From the NCBI GenBank assembly GCA_963825405.1, contig CAWGTB010000003.1:1302001-1366000 (forward strand): a stretch of DNA of 64,000 nt, written 5' to 3'. The position numbers were made by a program, and so were the translations under genes. Under the pieces are notes generated by a model. It ran no database searches, was not told the origin of the DNA, and saw nothing but the letters and a program-made list of their open reading frames with translations. Shown piece after piece: positions 8,575 through 18,240 of this stretch; position 1 is the stretch's first letter, and every line of letters begins with the position of its first letter. The DNA comes from JACPNO01 sp963825405 (GTDB lineage: Bacteria; Acidobacteriota; Terriglobia; Bryobacterales; Bryobacteraceae).

Positions 8575-9953
8575 AAGAAGTTGTAGTTCATCATCAGATA
8601 CGGATAGTTATACGCGGCAGGATGTTTGGTCTTCACCAGAAACTCGCCCGGCAGCACGCGCCCGACACCCACGCCAAACTCCAGATTGCGATCCACGCGA
8701 TAGGAAGTCTGAATATCGTACTCTTCCGCAATATGGGTGCCGGATAATCCCTTGATATCTCGCGCCACGATGGTGCCGGAAGAATTGTGGAAGCCGTCGG
8801 TGGCATTGGCCAGCCAGTAGTCGTTCCAGGCCGTCGCGACAATCCAATTGCGCCGTAGCCACACTCTGGCGCCGGCGCGAACCATTTTCAGATTTTGCCA
8901 GGCGAACTGATCCGCCAGGCCCAGGTGGTCGTGAATGTTGGGGACGAGTTGATCGAACGTGCCGCGGACACCATCTTTGGAATTGCGATCGCCGGACGCG
9001 TAATCGTATTCGCTGAACAAGCGGGTTTTGAAGCGCAGGTCGCTGAACGTGTACCCGCCGATTCCTTTCCACGCCCAGGCCCGGATCTGATCTGCCCCGA
9101 GAGAGCCGAGCTGTCGAGCGGTCTCTGCGTCAAAATCCCAAGCGGTTAGAATGGTGCCGGCAAGTCGCACGCCGAGAGTTTTCTCATTGAGGTGCCCCGG
9201 AAGGCCTTCTTCGCTTTTCAACCCCGGCGCGACACGCCAGAAAAGAAATGGCTCGATGGTCGCCTTGGGAATCGCTTTGCCGAATTTTCCGTCGACCCCG
9301 TAAAGATTATTTCCGGGCTGATGATGGCTCAGGCCATTGTCGCCGAGAACCACTTGCGAGGCGGCAAACGCCGTCGCCTTGAACCAGCTCCAGTTGGTCA
9401 CCGCTTCGACGGCATCGAAGCCGCGGGAAGCGTTTCGCCAATACGACGTTCCCACTAGACGGCCGTCTCCGAAGTTGAGATCCTGGCGGCCGACACGCAC
9501 GCCGAATCGCCCTTCCTGAATATCGCCGATGTCGACATAGGCGCGACGCAGGTCCCAGGTCTCCTGATAGGGCGGCGCCAGCGGCTGATTTTTCATGAAA
9601 GCGTCGGCGTCCTGCACTTCGGCGAAGACTTTAAACCAGGCGGTGGGCTTGACGAGGACACCGAATCGGAAGCGCGTCAGCAGGTACGAATCGGAGGCGT
9701 GCGGCAGAAAATTGTTTCCGCTGTAGCCTTCGAATCGCGTTCGATATCCCATCGTGAAGCACATCCACTCGGGCAGCTGCTTGTTGATTCCGGATAGGGG
9801 CGAGAAAACGGCATCCGGCACATCGGCGTCGGAGGGCCGGTTGGGATTGACGCGGCTGCCGCCAGGGTTATTGACGATGCATTGCGCCGCAAGCTGGATC
9901 GTACAAACAAGGAACGAGCAAAGCAGTGGCGTGGAACTTCTTATCGGAGTCAA
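8571..9953 (-). CDS. Outer-membrane beta-barrel protein, alginate-export family
   Basis: The 460-residue product has a short hydrophobic signal region at its N-terminus and ends in phenylalanine (NYPYLMMNYNFF), as outer-membrane barrels do. It has the sequence style of the alginate export (AlgE-like) porin family: an MGYRTRFEGYSG opening, WDLRRAYVDIGD, GRFGVRVGRQDLNFGDGR, and many alternating aromatic/polar strands. The probable start is TTG at 9953, 11 bases after the upstream gene ends, so it is likely cotranscribed with the sulfate genes. The substrate is unknown. Passage of an anionic or sulfated compound would fit the context but is only a guess. Its stop codon overlaps that of hpnD. Confidence 0.8.
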   Translation of the reverse strand: MTPIRSSTPLLCSFLVCTIQLAAQCIVNNPGGSRVNPNRPSDADVPDAVFSPLSGINKQLPEWMCFTMGYRTRFEGYSGNNFLPHASDSYLLTRFRFGVLVKPTAWFKVFAEVQDADAFMKNQPLAPPYQETWDLRRAYVDIGDIQEGRFGVRVGRQDLNFGDGRLVGTSYWRNASRGFDAVEAVTNWSWFKATAFAASQVVLGDNGLSHHQPGNNLYGVDGKFGKAIPKATIEPFLFWRVAPGLKSEEGLPGHLNEKTLGVRLAGTILTAWDFDAETARQLGSLGADQIRAWAWKGIGGYTFSDLRFKTRLFSEYDYASGDRNSKDGVRGTFDQLVPNIHDHLGLADQFAWQNLKMVRAGARVWLRRNWIVATAWNDYWLANATDGFHNSSGTIVARDIKGLSGTHIAEEYDIQTSYRVDRNLEFGVGVGRVLPGEFLVKTKHPAAYNYPYLMMNYNFF

Positions 9954-9964
9954 TACAGGTCGCC

Positions 9965-10417
9965 CTAGTCTCCGGAAAACCGGGAAACAAATCCCTGTTC
10001 TTCGATGATGCTGAGGATACGGTCCGCGGCTTGTTCAGGTTTTTCGTCAGCCGGTGACGCTTCCATGCACAGGAAATTTTCGGCGCCGATTTTCTGGCGA
10101 ATGCGTTCCTGCGCCTCCGCATCGCCCGGACCGCAGACCAGCGCAATCACGCCGGCATCGTTCAATGCCTGGGTGATTTCCGGAATGGTCGAGCCGCTCT
10201 CGGACGCCAGCAGCGCGTGCACGCGGCAATTGGCGTCGAAAAGCAGACGCTCCAGTTGATAAGCGACTTCAGGCGCCGTTTCCAGCCACACCGTCACCGC
10301 CCGATGTCCGGCGCGCGACTGCTGCTCCATGCGGCTGATGCGATGATCGCTGGCGGAAGATTTCTCCGGCCGCGCGAGACTCGCGTCGCCGCGAATTGGC
10401 TCGCGGCCCGTGATCAT
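9965..10417 (-). CDS. APS-kinase-like protein lacking the P-loop (degenerate CysC)
   Basis: This 150-residue protein follows cysN with an ATGA overlap, the position normally held by cysC. It can be aligned by eye to APS kinase: GHRAVTVWLE corresponds to the GHRGAVLWFTG strand before the Walker A loop, LERLLFDANCRVHALLAS to the helix and strand after it, NDAGVIALV to the VDAGVIVL strand, and ILSIIEEQGFV to the C-terminal helix. The P-loop itself (GLSGSGKST in active enzymes) is replaced by TAPEVA, and the later catalytic loops are shortened. It is therefore unlikely to bind ATP in the usual way. The frame is intact over its whole length, so this is not explained by a local indel. The function is unknown; a regulatory or scaffold role is possible. 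Confidence 0.65.
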   Translation of the reverse strand: MITGREPIRGDASLARPEKSSASDHRISRMEQQSRAGHRAVTVWLETAPEVAYQLERLLFDANCRVHALLASESGSTIPEITQALNDAGVIALVCGPGDAEAQERIRQKIGAENFLCMEASPADEKPEQAADRILSIIEEQGFVSRFSGD

Positions 10418-11704
10418 TCCGCCGCCACGGTGGCGTTGGTCATCGGATCGATCAGAATGAAACTGCCGGTGACGCGATTGCGGCGGTAGGGATCGCAAAA
10501 CAGCGGCTTCTGGCTTTCGATCACCACCGCGCCGATGTCGTTCAGCCCGATGCGCGCTGCCGGTTCCTTTTCGAGCGTGTTGATGTTGATGCGATAGCGC
10601 ACGGCTTGCACCGACGCGCGCACGGTTTGGGTGGTGTGCTTGAGCAGATAGCTGCGTCCGATTTCGAGCTCGCTTTCGTGCATCCACACCAGGCGCGCGT
10701 CGATGCGGCGCGTGACGTGCGGCGGATGCGACGGCGGCACCAGCATGTCGCCGCGGCTGATATCGATCTCGTCTTCCAGGCAGACCGTGACCGACATCGG
10801 CGGGAACGCGTGCGGCAGTTCGCCATCGTAGGAAACCACCGATCTCACGCGGCTGCTGCGGCCGGATGGCAGCACCATGATGGGGTCGCCGGGCTTGATC
10901 ACGCCCGAGGCCACCTGTGCCCGCATATCCGCGAAAATCCAGATCGGGCCGGACTACATACTGCACCGGAAAACGCAGTTCGGTCATGTTGCGGTCGCTC
11001 GCCACGTGCACGGTTTCGAGGTAATGCAGCAGGCTCGAGCCGTCGAACCACGGCATGTTCGCGCTCTTCTCGACAACGTTGTCGCCGTTGAGCGCGCTGA
11101 TCGGAATGAAGTGCAGATCGGGCGCTTGCAGGCGCGAGGCGTAGTCGGCGAAGTCGGCGCGAATCCGCTCGAAGACGGCTTCGCTGTACTCGACCAGATC
11201 CATCTTGTTCACCGCCACCACGAGGTGCTGAATGCCCAGCATGGAGGCGATGAATGCGTGGCGGCGCGATTGCTGCAGCACGCCGTTGCGCGCGTCGACC
11301 AGAATGATGGCGAGATTGGCGGTGGAAGCGCCGGTCGCCATGTTGCGCGTGTACTGCTCGTGGCCGGGCGTGTCGGCGATGATGAATTTGCGCTTCGGCG
11401 TCGAAAAATAGCGGTAGGCGACGTCGATGGTGATGCCCTGTTCGCGTTCGGCGCGCAGGCCGTCGGTCAGCAGCGCCAGGTCGAACGCGCCGGCGGAACG
11501 ATTCACCGGCTTTGCGGACGGAAGCGATCTGGTCTTCGTAGACGCCGTTGGAATCGTAGAGCAGCCGCCCGATGAGCGTGGATTTGCCGTCGTCGACGCT
11601 GCCGGCGGTGGAGAGGCGCAGCAGATCTTTCTCTTCGTTCTGCTTGATGAACGCTTCCATGCCGGCGGCGTCGGCGCCGATTTGCGACTCGGTCGGCGAT
11701 TCAT
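10414..11704 (-). CDS. cysN: Sulfate adenylyltransferase subunit 1, CysN (frameshifted)
   Basis: CysN is the GTPase partner of CysD and couples GTP hydrolysis to APS formation. The sequence carries G1 GSVDDGKST, ADTPGHEQYTRNMATGAST (switch II region), NKMDLV (G4), and the C-terminal elongation-factor-like barrels with EIDISRGDML. Three frame changes are needed to read the whole protein: near the start (about 11690), near 11510 and near 10918. The last is explained by one extra G. The predicted ATG at 11704 overlaps the cysD stop as TGATG. Because all motifs are present and neighbouring genes show the same damage, I treat these as sequence errors. Confidence 0.88.
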
Positions 11705-12617
11705 CAGAAGTAGCCCTCGCGCTTCTTCAGCTCCATCGAGCCTTCCTGATCGTGATCGATGACGCGATTTTCGCGCTCGGAGCGGCGGAACAGCATCATC
11801 TCCTCGATGATCTTGGGGCACGGTGTCGGCATCGGAGCGAATGGCGCCGGTGCAGTAGGTGCAGCCGAGCGAGCGCATCCGGGATTGCACCATTTGCGGC
11901 TGCTCGCCGGGCAGCAGCGGCAGATTGTGCTCGAGCGGGAAGCAGCGCCTCGCCGCGCACCACCATCGGCCGCTCCTTGGCGAAGTACAGCGGCACGATC
12001 GGAATGTTTTCCACGTGGATGTACTGCCAGACGTCCAGCTCGGTCCAGTTGGACAGCGGAAAAACGCGGATGCTTTCGCCCTTGTCGATGCGGCCGTTGT
12101 AGAGATTCCACAGCTCCGGGCGCTGATTCTTCGGATCCCACTGGCCGTACTCGATCGCGGAACGAAAAGATGCGTTCTTTGGCGCGCGATTTCTCCTCGT
12201 CGCGGCGAGCGCCGCCGAATGCGGCGTCGAAGCCGCCCTCTGCCAGCGCGTCCAGCAGCGCGCGGGTCTTCAGCAGACCGCAGCATTTCTGCGTGCCCAG
12301 GCGGAACGGATTCGCGCCTTCGTCAATGGCTTTGCGGTTGGTATGCACGATCAGCTGGGCGCCGATATCGCGCGCGAACTTGTCGCGGAACTCGATCATT
12401 TCCTGAAACTTGTAAGTGGTGTCGATATGCAGCAGCGGAAACGGAATCTTGCCCGGGATAGAAGGCCTTCTGCGCCAGCCGCACCATCACGGAGGAATCT
12501 TTGCCGATCGAATACAGCATGACCGGGTGGGCGAACTCCGCCACCACTTCGCGAATGATGTGAATGCTCTCGGCTTCAAGCGTTCGTAAATGGGTAAGTG
12601 TCGGTATCGGACCTCAT
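11704..12617 (-). CDS. cysD: Sulfate adenylyltransferase subunit 2, CysD (frameshifted)
   Basis: CysD adenylylates sulfate with ATP to give APS. The recognisable parts are HPVMLYSIGKDSSVM (the PP-loop-like ATP site), EMIEFRDKFARD, GTQKCCGLLKTRALLDAL, NIPIVPLYFAKERP, MRSLGCTYCTGAIRS and the end MELKKREGYF. They lie in three different frames, with changes near 12595 (CCC run), 12461 (CCC-GGG), 12168, 11940 and 11820. The span of about 305 codons equals the normal family length. The likely ATG at 12617 overlaps an alternative TGA of the upstream permease. In the sequence as given, the first ten codons share the permease's reading frame, which is probably caused by indels. Confidence 0.88.
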
Positions 12618-13382
12618 CAGAACATCCAATAACCGGTAAATAGACAGCACCGCGGCCAGGCCCGTGCGCAGCGGCCGGGCTGGAATGTGGGCCGCAATGC
12701 GGCTGCCCAGCAGAACGCCGGGTATCGAACCAAGCAGCAGCCAGGGTACCAGCGGCCACTCGACGCCCCCGGAAGTCGCGTGCGCAATTCCGGTGACTGA
12801 TACCAGTATCGCAGCATGGAACACGTCGGTGCCAACCACCTTGGCGGTCTTGGAAGGATAGAGCAGCATCAGAAACGGCGCCAGTAGCGAGCCGCTTCCT
12901 ACCGACGTCGCTCCTACGCAAAAGCCCACCACTGCGCCCCAGATCACCGTGCCGTTGCCATTCAGGAACTGCATCGTCTTCGTCGAGGGAGCGGCGGCGG
13001 AGAAGCGTGTCAGCATGCGCGCCAGCAGGATGATCGCCACCAGCACCAGCAGCGCGCCAATGCCTCGCTTCACGTAATGCTCGGCGTTATGCGTGACTCG
13101 TGGCAGCAGAATCACCAACAGCGAGCCGGCCAGCCCGCCCGGAACGCTGCCGTACGCCAGCCTCTTCACGACCGCCATGTCGACGGTGCCCTGTTTGAAA
13201 TGCACCCAGGCGCCAATGATTTTCGTCACCGCGCCATAAACCAGGTCGGTGCCAACGGCAGTGACCGGCCGGACGCCCAATACCAGAATCAGGAACGGCG
13301 CCATCAGGGCCGCGCCACCCATGCTGGTGAGCCCGATCAGGATTCCCACGCCGAAACTCATCAGTACCAAAGGAAAATTCAT
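12576..13382 (-). CDS. TauE/SafE-family sulfite/sulfate permease
   Basis: This is a polytopic inner-membrane protein of the TauE/SafE (DUF81) family, which moves sulfur oxyanions and organosulfonates. It shows the two family half-repeats: GILIGLTSMGGAALMAPFLI near the start and VVGFCVGATSVGSGSLLAPF in the middle, each followed by a TDLVYGAVTK or TDVFHAAI segment. The ATG at 13382 is chosen (MNFPLVLMSF). A TTG at 13406 is in frame. The open frame runs to 12576 but the last part coincides with the predicted cysD start. A TGA in another frame at 12619-12617 would be the natural end, so a small indel near 12640 is suspected. Its place at the head of cysDN suggests sulfate uptake. Confidence 0.85.
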   Translation of the reverse strand: MNFPLVLMSFGVGILIGLTSMGGAALMAPFLILVLGVRPVTAVGTDLVYGAVTKIIGAWVHFKQGTVDMAVVKRLAYGSVPGGLAGSLLVILLPRVTHNAEHYVKRGIGALLVLVAIILLARMLTRFSAAAPSTKTMQFLNGNGTVIWGAVVGFCVGATSVGSGSLLAPFLMLLYPSKTAKVVGTDVFHAAILVSVTGIAHATSGGVEWPLVPWLLLGSIPGVLLGSRIAAHIPARPLRTGLAAVLSIYRLLDVLMRSDTDTYPFTNA

Positions 13383-13570
13383 CGTATCCAAAACTCTAGA
13401 AAACAAACGACCCGGCTAACCTGTTGCAGTTTGAATGCCGTGCTCATACAAAAGGCCGGAAGCCGTCTGGATGCCATAACGTAACCGTCCCGTAATACGG
13501 CGAAATTCCAAAAATTTGGCAACAAATCCACGTTATTCGACCTGTTAACCAGGGGTAACGTTGAAGGCGG
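13383..13570 (-). other. Intergenic region between zapA and the permease gene, with inverted repeats
   Basis: This 188-base region lies upstream of the sulfur operon and downstream of zapA. It holds several short inverted repeats: CCTGTTAACCAGG (13539-13551), CCAAAAATTTGG (13507-13518) and CCGTAATACGG (13491-13501). These could be operators or hairpins. I could not match a known riboswitch. zapA is followed by 6S RNA in some bacteria, but no 6S fold is evident by eye. Confidence 0.3.
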
Positions 13571-13864
13571 CTAGAGGGGGTCCAGCGCCTTTTCCAACAT
13601 GCCGGCGAATTCCTGGCTCTTGCGGTCCAGGCGGTCGCGCAGGGCATTCAGGTCGTGCTCCAGGGTGTGCAGGCGGTCAGCCAGGTGCAAACAGCCCAGC
13701 ACGGCCACGCGGGTGGCATCGGAGTTAGGGGCTTTAGCAGCGATGGAATGCAGCAGTTCGTCAACGCGGCGTGCCAGTTCTTCGACCTCGCGCGCATCCG
13801 CGCCGGCCAGCAGCGTGTACGGCTGGCTCAGAATCGTGACCCGAACGGGATGTTTTTCGTCCAT
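13571..13864 (-). CDS. zapA: Cell division protein ZapA
   Basis: ZapA binds and bundles FtsZ at the division septum. The 97-residue product has the family pattern: VRVTILSQPYTLLAGADARE at the start, a stretch around residues 25-40 (VEELARRVDELLHSIA), then VAVLGCLHLADRL and a long C-terminal coiled coil. The size matches the family. It is preceded by a small coiled-coil gene and by rplT, an arrangement common near zapA in several phyla. The frame is intact although neighbouring genes are damaged. Confidence 0.88.
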   Translation of the reverse strand: MDEKHPVRVTILSQPYTLLAGADAREVEELARRVDELLHSIAAKAPNSDATRVAVLGCLHLADRLHTLEHDLNALRDRLDRKSQEFAGMLEKALDPL

Positions 13865-13891
13865 GGCGAATCGAACCGGAACGCGGTCGCT

Positions 13892-14137
13892 CTATGAAGT
13901 GCTGCTGACCTGATCGATCTTGTCCAGCAGCTTTTCAATGCGCCCGCGCACCTGCTGCCGCTCGGCGCGCAGAATTTCCAACTCTTCAGCGGCAGTGGCA
14001 GCTTGCATGCGCGCCTGTTCCGCATCGCGAACGGCGGCATCGCGCTCAGTGCGCAGCTTCGACACCAACTCAACGGCCTGCCGGATTCTGTCTTCGAGCG
14101 AAGCCAGCGCGTCGATCGCAGTCCCGGGGGAAGCCAT
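13892..14137 (-). CDS. ZapB-like small coiled-coil protein
   Basis: This 81-residue protein is almost entirely coiled coil (ALASLEDRIRQAVELVSKLR, then EELEILRAERQQVRGRIEKL). It sits directly before zapA, where a ZapB-like cell division coiled-coil protein is often found. The ATG overlaps the rplT stop (TAATG). It has no catalytic motif. Assignment as ZapB-like is by position and coiled-coil character, not by clear sequence identity. Confidence 0.65.
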   Translation of the reverse strand: MASPGTAIDALASLEDRIRQAVELVSKLRTERDAAVRDAEQARMQAATAAEELEILRAERQQVRGRIEKLLDKIDQVSSTS

Positions 14138-14505
14138 TAGCCGGCCGTTTCGAGCCCGGCCTTGGCCTTATCGACCAATTGCCGGAAACTCGCCTCATCC
14201 TGCATGGCGACGTCGGCCAGCACCTTGCGGTCGAGCGTGATGCCGGCCGTTCTTCAGGCCGTGCATGAATTTGCTGTAGGAAGGCCCGTTCGGTGCTGCA
14301 GGCGCGCCGAGATGCGCACGATCCACAGCGAGCGGAAATCGCGCTTCTTGCGCTTGCGGCCGGTGTAGGCGAACTTGAGCCCGCGCTCGACGGCTTCCTG
14401 CGCCGCCCGGTAGAGCTTGCTCTTGGTTAGAAAATAGCCGGAGGCCTGGTGCAGCGTTTTCTTGCGCGAGGCTCGGCGGTTGGTTCCTCGTTTGACTCTG
14501 GGCAC
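14137..14505 (-). CDS. rplT: 50S ribosomal protein L20 (frameshifted 3' half)
   Basis: L20 binds 23S rRNA early in large-subunit assembly. The first 60 residues are textbook L20 (MPRVKRGTNRRASRKK, GYFLTKSKLYRAAQEAVER, RKKRDFRSLWIVRISA). After that the expected SYSKFMHGLKNAGITLDRKVLADVA is found only by changing frame near 14305, 14295 and 14247. An essential gene cannot tolerate this, so these are strong evidence of sequence error. A clear ribosome binding site, AAGGAG, lies seven bases before the ATG. The TAA overlaps the next ATG. Confidence 0.92.
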
Positions 14506-14585
14506 GTTTATCTCCTTAGATTGGATTTAGTTGTGGCGGATCGGGCACGTGCCACGCGCCCCGTCCGCACACGAAATGCGCTCCC

Positions 14586-14783
14586 CTAGTAGGGGATCAT
14601 TCGCTCGCAACTTCTGTTGATCGGATCACATCGGCCACGACGACTCTTGCCCAGCTTCCGCTTTCTCTTCTGCGGCTTGGAGGTCAAGATGTGCCGCGCA
14701 AAGGCATGACCACGAACAACTTTGCCCGTGCCGGTCTTCTTGAAGCGCTTGGCCGCACCCTTGTGTGTTTTCAACTTCGGCAT
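14586..14783 (-). CDS. rpmI: 50S ribosomal protein L35 (compensating indels near 3' end)
   Basis: L35 is a small basic ribosomal protein. The start MPKLKTHKGAAKRFKKTGTG and the end RMIPY are canonical. Between them the sequence as given reads KSRRGRCDPINRSCE, whereas a shifted frame gives VVADV and then QQKLR, the normal L35 pattern. At least two compensating indels are therefore likely between about 14595 and 14645. The ATG at 14783 is preceded by AGGAAC. infC, which usually precedes rpmI, is absent: iscX lies upstream instead. Confidence 0.9.
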   Translation of the reverse strand: MPKLKTHKGAAKRFKKTGTGKVVRGHAFARHILTSKPQKRKRKLGKSRRGRCDPINRSCERMIPY

Positions 14784-14818
14784 AAAAATGTTCCTGGAGT
14801 CTCCTGCGAAAGACTTCA

Positions 14819-14824
14819 AGTGTA
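14819..14824 (-). promoter_or_regulatory. Possible extended -10 element for rpmI-rplT
   Basis: On the minus strand the motif TGCTACACT gives an extended -10 (TGnTAnnnT form) about 35 bases before the rpmI ATG, within the end of iscX. No good -35 element accompanies it. It would let the ribosomal genes be expressed apart from the iron-sulfur operon upstream. Only the motif supports this. Confidence 0.3.
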
Positions 14825-14830
14825 GCACAA

Positions 14831-15051
14831 TCACTCGTTGGTCTTCCTGCCACTCTTCGTACCAGGCCATCTGGATCGCTTCGAGCTTGCCTTCGTTCGA
14901 TTGCTGCGGATCGTCGCCGAAATCGTCGAGCTCGGTGATCCATTTGTGCAGGTCGGTGAAGCGGACTTTGAGCGGGTCCTGGCTCGGGGAACTTCTCGGA
15001 TAGAGGGCGAGGGCGATGTCTTCGGTTTGTCCCAGGTCGAGAGATTGGCAT
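14831..15051 (-). CDS. iscX: Iron-sulfur assembly protein IscX (frameshifted)
   Basis: IscX is a small acidic protein that binds IscS and tunes cluster assembly. The family core is clear: TEDIALALY, DPLKVRFTDLHKWITEL, DDFGDDPQQSNEGKLEAIQ and MAWYEEWQ. The N-terminal third is split over frames, with the parts STWDK and TEDIALALY in different frames and stray C residues around 14980-15005. The ATG at 15051 directly follows the hscA TAA. The likely end is the TGA at 14831 (TNE end), reached by another frame change. It closes the isc operon. Confidence 0.85.
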
Positions 15052-16914
<1,863 letters not shown>

Positions 16915-16918
<4 letters not shown>

Positions 16919-17432
16919 GGCAGGGTAGTCGTTCCAGATTAGATTGCTGATGTACTTTCGGCGGTTCAGCAGGCCGCGAATTTCCGCCAGCACTTCGCGA
17001 TCTGCCGCCGTCATCATAGGCGGCGAACTTGTGCAGCCAGCTCGCCGTCGATTCGTCGCTGCATGCTCTCGAACCTGCTGCCGCGCTTCTTCCAATTGCG
17101 GCGCGCGATCCGATCTCTTCGAGCGCCATGTTCAGCTCGAAGACTTCTTCCAGCAGTTCCGGCGGCACGTTCTTGGACTTCTGCTCGCCGATGTCGAAGC
17201 CGTTCTCCTTCAGCAGATATTCGGCGCGCTCGATCGGGTCGCGCAGCGTGCGGTAGCCGTCGTTCAGGACGGCGGTAGCGTCATCGAGCGCCTGCTGCTG
17301 CTCGGCGCGGCTCTTGCGCGCGAACCGGTCCGGATGCCAGCTTGCGGCTCAGCGCGTAGAAGCGCTGTTCGAGATCTTTCAGGTCCACGATCCAGCTTGT
17401 GCGGCAGATCCGAAGAAATCGTAATAGTTCAC
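16915..17432 (-). CDS. hscB: Fe-S co-chaperone HscB, J-domain protein (frameshifted)
   Basis: HscB delivers IscU to HscA and stimulates its ATPase. Across frames one reads NYYDFFGLPHKLD, LEQRFYALSRKLHPDRFARK with the J-domain HPD triad, DATAVLNDGYRTLRDPIERAEY, and PPELLEEVFELNMALEEI, all typical. The GTG at 17432 overlaps the iscA stop as GTGA. The 3' end reaches the hscA ATG, where a TGA inside ATGA (16917-16915) would be the natural stop. Indels are seen near 17405, 17340, 17120 and 17030. Confidence 0.88.
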
Positions 17433-17781
17433 GCCGAAAACGACGTGCCGCAGCCGCAGTTCTTCTTGGCGTTCGGATTTTCGAAGACGAAGCCCGACTG
17501 CATCAGCGACTCCTTGTAATCGAGCGTCATGCCGTGCAGGTAGAGCATGCTCTTCGGATCGACGCAAGACTCTGCACGCCGTCGAATTCGAAGACATTGT
17601 CGGTCGGCCGCTCGCTGCGTATCGAACTTGAACTGATAGCTCAGCCCCGAGCAGCCGCCGCCCAGCACGCCCAGACGCAGCCCTCCACTCGACGCCCTTC
17701 TTTGGCGAAGGCCTGCCGGATCTTTTGGATCGCCTTCGGCGTGACCTGAATTTCGCGTAACTCGGAGCGTTGCTCCGTCAT
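17429..17781 (-). CDS. iscA: A-type Fe-S carrier IscA (frameshifted)
   Basis: IscA takes iron-sulfur clusters to target proteins. The three ligand cysteines are in place: LGGGCSGLSYQFKF, and CGCGTSF at the C-terminus. The N-terminus MTEQRSELREIQVTPKAI and the middle LHGMTLDYKESLMQSGFVFENPNAK are also family-like (quoted here as separate pieces of the same region). The frame changes near 17690 and again near 17600-17570. The ATG overlaps the iscU stop (ATGA). Confidence 0.9.
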
Positions 17782-18200
17782 ATTACGATGCGACCGTTTC
17801 CTCCGGCGGGCTTGTGCGCGCCCTGCTTCTTCTTGTAGTCGCTGATCGCGGCCTTGATCGCGTCTTCGGCCAGCACCGAGCAGTGAATCTTCACCGGCGG
17901 CAGGCTCAGCTCGTTGACGATGTCGGTGTTCTTGATCTCCAGCGCTTCGTCGACCGTCTTGCCCTTCAGCCATTCGGTGGCGAGCGACGAACTGGCGATC
18001 GCGCTGCCGCAGCCGAAGGTCTTGAACTTGGCGTCTTCGATGATGCCGGTGGCTTCGTTGACCTTGATCTGCAGCTTCATGACGTCGCCGCACTCCGGCG
18101 CGCCCACCATGCCGGTGCCGACGTTCGGATCGCTCTTGTCGAGCGAGCCGACGTTGCGCGGGTTGTTGTAATGATCGAGAACTTTATCGGAATATGCCAT
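17778..18200 (-). CDS. iscU: Fe-S scaffold protein IscU
   Basis: IscU is the scaffold on which [2Fe-2S] clusters are built. This gene is undamaged. The three cluster cysteines are in GAPECGDVM, KTFGCGSAIASSS and KIHCSVLAEDAI, and the HscA-recognition motif LPPVK is present as SLPPVKIHC. The 140-residue length is slightly longer than usual because of a short KKKQGAHKPAGGNG tail. It lies between iscS and iscA with short or overlapping junctions. Confidence 0.95.
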   Translation of the reverse strand: MAYSDKVLDHYNNPRNVGSLDKSDPNVGTGMVGAPECGDVMKLQIKVNEATGIIEDAKFKTFGCGSAIASSSLATEWLKGKTVDEALEIKNTDIVNELSLPPVKIHCSVLAEDAIKAAISDYKKKQGAHKPAGGNGRIVI

Positions 18201-18240
18201 TAATAATCTCCTTACTAAAAATTTCTTACAGGACGGGGAA

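Noticed and set aside
13383..13570. 6S RNA downstream of zapA
   Set aside because: The position is suggestive but I could not draw the long closing stem and central bubble of 6S RNA from the sequence.
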